Shown one piece after another: positions 3,899 to 6,573 of a stretch of 6,573 bases of DNA. The position numbers were made by a program, and so were the translations under genes. The notes under the pieces are model-generated. The model was not told the DNA's origin, did no database searches, and saw only the letters and a list, made by a program, of their open reading frames with translations. This stretch comes from JAWLCG01 sp041687295. GTDB lineage: Bacteria > Planctomycetota > Phycisphaerae > SM23-33 > FEN-1343. Position 1 is the stretch's first letter. Each line of letters begins with the position of its first letter. The DNA lies in NCBI GenBank assembly GCA_041687295.1, contig JAWLCG010000288.1, positions 1-6,573 of the forward strand, read 5' to 3'.

Positions 3899-6573
3899 CT
3901 ACTCGGACTCGATGGCGCCGGCGTCGCGGCGGGCGCCGGTGGGGGCCCGGCCGGTGAAGTCCCGCAGGGCCGGGCCGGCGAACTGCCAGGTGTAGAGCTC
4001 CTCGATGCTGGTGCGGGAGTCTTCCAGCGTGCCGCGGGCGATCCGCAGGAAGTCGATCGTGCAGGCCAGGCCATCCAGCCCCGGCCCGCCGCCGACCCCC
4101 ACGTCGCCGGTGGTGCTCAGCGAGCCGCCCGGGGCCGACCCGGTGGCCGGGCCGTTGGCCAGCTGCCCGTCGATGTAGAGGCGGACACCGTCCTCCGTGC
4201 CGCGCTCAACCTCCGCGACCAGGTGGTGCCACTGGCCGTCGTTGACCACGCGGTCGCTCAGGCGCGTCGCCGCCAGGCCGCCGTTCTGGCCCAGCCTGAA
4301 CACCAGCCGGCCGTCCTGGATCACCTCCAGCACGTAACCGGCGTCGGCGTCGCGCTTCTGCACCAGCACGCCCGACTCGCCCGGCTCGACGCGGACGTAG
4401 GCCTCGATCAGGAAGTTGCTCTCGTGGATGTCGGGCGTCTGGAGCTGCTCAGGCCCGGCCACCTTCTGCTCCTTGCCGGCGGTGTAGCGATAGGGCTCGC
4501 TCATCGTCGCGTGGGCCACGCGCAGGTACTGGTCCTGGCCGTTGAGCTGCAGGGCGCCGCGCGTCCAGTCTTCCAGGGGCCCGTCGACGTAGTCGTCGTC
4601 GGCGATGTTCTGTCCCTGCAGCGGGTAGGTGGGGCGCTTGTAGTAGTCGCCCCGGCCCGCGTGGTAGCCGGTCAGGACGAAGTGCTCGTCCACCACGATC
4701 GAGGGGTCGTCCTGGCGGGGCGTGAAGTTCCACTCGCCCACGACGGCGTAGAGGCCCCAGGGCACGAAGGCCCGCACGCCGAAGTCGATGGCGGCCGAGC
4801 CGGGCCTCAGGCGGAAGTCGCCGTTGGCCGGGTCGCGCAGCGGGGCCTGGTCGGCCAGCACGCCGACGCTGCCGGCCAGGGGCTCGACGGCCAGCAGGGC
4901 GGCAACATAGTCGGCCATCTGCCCATACTTGCCGCCCTGGGCGTGGAAGCTGCCGATCCAGTTGCCCAGGTTGTACAGCACGTTGCTGGCGTAGGCGTTG
5001 AGGGAGTAGGCGAAGTCGGACTCCTGTCGCCCGGCGTCGGCGGCGTTGGGGTCTTCGTTCCTGGAGTCGGTGTGGCGGAAGACCTCCTCGCTGATGTCCT
5101 GGAAGATGTTGCCCAGGTACTTGTCGCGCCCGGCCTGGGGTGCCTGGCGGCGCGAGCCGTACATGAAGCGGTAGGCGGTGTTGTTGAACAGCGTGTTCTG
5201 GTAGCTGATGATCGCTTGGAAGGCCGCGTAGTTCGGCAGCGGGCGCTTCGGGTCGTTCATCGTGCCCCAGGCGATGTTGTTGAACAGGTAGTTCTTGAAG
5301 GCGCCGTCCATGTAGTAGGCGAAGCCGAAAGTCCCATCGTTAAACGGGCCGATCGGGTTGCCCGAGACGTTGTTGTAGAGGTAGAACGGGCCCGACTGCC
5401 AGGTCTCGATGCCGCCCCAGTCGTTGGCGCTCAGCAGCGAGTCGACGACCTTGTTGTGGTGGACCAGGATGCGGACCATGGGCGAGCCCAGGCCGTCCTC
5501 GCTGACCTTGCCGGGCTGGCCGCCGGTCATGTTGATGCCCGCCGCGTAGGCGCGGGTGACGATGTTGCCGGCGACCTCGGCCGTCTGCAGCCGAACCAGG
5601 TTGATCGTGAAGTTGTCCTTGGGCCGAATGCCCCGCCGCCCGGTCTCGTGGGCGCGGTTGCGCATCACGCGGATGTTGTGGCACTGCGTCCGGGCGCTGA
5701 AGTTGATCGCGTGGTGGTCCGTGAACGCGATGTCGTTGTCGGCCACCAGCAGGTCGTCCAGCGTGCCGTCGTCGGCGACCTGGATTTCCACGGCGTTGCT
5801 GACGTGCTCGAAGACGTTGTGGCGGATCACCAGGTCGCGCCCGGCGCCCTTGTAGCGGACCACCCCGCTGTTGACGTCGGGGTGCTCGAAGAAACGCGCC
5901 GCCAGGTCGTAGGCGACGTCGCCGAAACGGAACGCCAGGCCGCTGATCTCGACGTGGCTGGCGTTCTCCAGCTCGATGAAGTTGATGACGTCGCCGACCT
6001 CGATGGTCACCGTGTTGGGGTCGACGTCGCCGGGCAGGCGGACGTACAGCCGGCCGCCGCGGCCCTGGCGGTCGAACCAGAACTCCCCGGCCTGGTCGAG
6101 GTAGTGGGGCTTGTCCTCGAGGTAGTACCTATGGCCCGTGCGGATCGTGCCGGTGTCGGTGTGCCAGGGGCCCTGGTAGGCGATGGCCTTGCGCTGCGGG
6201 TCGTAGGCCTCGACCTCGGCGGCGTAGGGCATGCCCATCATGTTGCCCCACTGCGTCCAGACCAGGGCGTCCATGTAGTAGTCGGCGTCGCGGGTGAGGT
6301 TCTTCGTGTCGATGCCCAGGTGCATCTTGCGCCCGCCGATGGTGGTGCGGACGGGGTCGTTCTCCCACCACTTGGGGTTCTCCCAGACGAACCATTGGCT
6401 CTGCGGGTCGCGCGGGTCGGCGTAGCGGTCCCAGTTGGGCGTGCGGGCCAGCTGCAGCTCGGTGACGCTGCCGTCCTCGGCCACCACCCACACGTGCCGC
6501 GGCGTGACGCCCTGCAGGTCGACGTGCCAGCCCTGGTTCCGCGCGGGCAGCTTGGCGTGCCCGCCCTTCTGCC
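3899..6573 (-). CDS. Right-handed beta-helix (pectin-lyase-like) protein with interposed LamG domain, N-terminus outside window
   Basis: The frame is open from the right edge to the TAG at 3901-3899, giving 890 visible residues. A GTG at 6493-6491 is in frame, but clear coding (WHVDLQGVTPRHVW) precedes it, so the gene starts outside the window. Near visible residues 164-181, FWFDRQGRGGRLYVRLPG resembles the segment before the helix in many beta-helix glycoside-active proteins. Residues about 196-476 show parallel beta-helix rungs with repeated Asn-rich turns (RHNVFEH, ADNDIAF, MRNRAHE, AGNIVTR, HHNKVVD, LYNNVSG, LFNNIAW). At 584-596, GDFRLRPGSAAID is the phrase typical of a helix C-terminal region. 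Residues about 671-848 form a LamG/concanavalin-like domain (NFLIEAYVRVEPGESGVLVQK, QWHHLVAEVE, VRLYIDGQLA, IDFLRIARG). The protein ends with DAGAIE. It is probably secreted and acts on or binds polysaccharide. No catalytic residues can be assigned, so no enzyme class is given. An adhesin-like role is an alternative. Confidence 0.88.
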   Translation of the reverse strand, partial: QKGGHAKLPARNQGWHVDLQGVTPRHVWVVAEDGSVTELQLARTPNWDRYADPRDPQSQWFVWENPKWWENDPVRTTIGGRKMHLGIDTKNLTRDADYYMDALVWTQWGNMMGMPYAAEVEAYDPQRKAIAYQGPWHTDTGTIRTGHRYYLEDKPHYLDQAGEFWFDRQGRGGRLYVRLPGDVDPNTVTIEVGDVINFIELENASHVEISGLAFRFGDVAYDLAARFFEHPDVNSGVVRYKGAGRDLVIRHNVFEHVSNAVEIQVADDGTLDDLLVADNDIAFTDHHAINFSARTQCHNIRVMRNRAHETGRRGIRPKDNFTINLVRLQTAEVAGNIVTRAYAAGINMTGGQPGKVSEDGLGSPMVRILVHHNKVVDSLLSANDWGGIETWQSGPFYLYNNVSGNPIGPFNDGTFGFAYYMDGAFKNYLFNNIAWGTMNDPKRPLPNYAAFQAIISYQNTLFNNTAYRFMYGSRRQAPQAGRDKYLGNIFQDISEEVFRHTDSRNEDPNAADAGRQESDFAYSLNAYASNVLYNLGNWIGSFHAQGGKYGQMADYVAALLAVEPLAGSVGVLADQAPLRDPANGDFRLRPGSAAIDFGVRAFVPWGLYAVVGEWNFTPRQDDPSIVVDEHFVLTGYHAGRGDYYKRPTYPLQGQNIADDDYVDGPLEDWTRGALQLNGQDQYLRVAHATMSEPYRYTAGKEQKVAGPEQLQTPDIHESNFLIEAYVRVEPGESGVLVQKRDADAGYVLEVIQDGRLVFRLGQNGGLAATRLSDRVVNDGQWHHLVAEVERGTEDGVRLYIDGQLANGPATGSAPGGSLSTTGDVGVGGGPGLDGLACTIDFLRIARGTLEDSRTSIEELYTWQFAGPALRDFTGRAPTGARRDAGAIESE

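Noticed and set aside
3651..3995. Short open frames with MECGDSVAAL-like peptides on both strands of the convergent spacer
   Set aside because: They are translations of the inverted repeat arms. The same peptide arises from either strand because the arms are identical, so these are repeat artefacts rather than genes.
5556..5855. Plus-strand 99-residue open frame opposite the beta-helix gene
   Set aside because: It is antisense to clear beta-helix rungs with Asn-rich turns and has no ribosome site or domain of its own.
1..6573. tRNA, rRNA, CRISPR array or riboswitch
   Set aside because: Reading both strands showed no cloverleaf with CCA-type ends, no rRNA core sequences, no regularly spaced direct repeats and no recognisable riboswitch core. 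Most of the window is coding, and the spacers are short.

Overview
The window is very GC-rich and carries three protein-coding genes and two intergenic spacers. Two of the genes run off the window edges. Three things suggest a member of the Planctomycetota or a related PVC or uncultivated lineage: long, domain-rich proteins (a beta-helix joined to LamG, and a tandem FAD fold joined to HEAT repeats), extreme GC, and a dispersed-repeat-like palindrome in a spacer. This placement is an inference from style, because no rRNA or marker gene is present.

Layout: (1) 1-705, minus strand: the N-terminal 235 residues of a membrane-anchored calcineurin-like metallophosphoesterase, cut at the left edge after its GNHE motif. 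(2) 706-942: a divergent spacer with an extended -10 promoter candidate for the minus-strand gene and a GGAGG ribosome site for the plus-strand gene. (3) 943-3678, plus strand: a roughly 911-residue FAD-dependent oxidoreductase-like protein. It is built from two successive FAD_oxidored-type folds, the first lacking key FAD-binding residues, followed by a HEAT-like repeat tail. Its start is odd: no ATG, GTG or TTG lies where the Rossmann fold requires one, and an ATC sits at ideal distance from the Shine-Dalgarno sequence. (4) 3679-3898: a spacer between convergent gene ends. It holds a perfect 32-bp inverted repeat with nested hairpins and a separate 17-bp terminator-like hairpin. (5) 3899-6573, minus strand: a large, probably exported right-handed beta-helix (pectin-lyase-like) protein. 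A LamG/concanavalin-like domain is interposed before a short C-terminal motif typical of beta-helix proteins. Its N-terminus is outside the window.

The three genes do not form one operon: the first pair is divergent and the second convergent. The beta-helix/LamG protein points to binding or breakdown of complex polysaccharide outside the cytoplasm. The FAD protein has no visible export signal and should be cytosolic. A link between the two is possible but not shown by the sequence. I see no convincing new multi-gene system here. The items most worth checking are the palindromic elements, the non-canonical start and the degenerate tandem FAD architecture.
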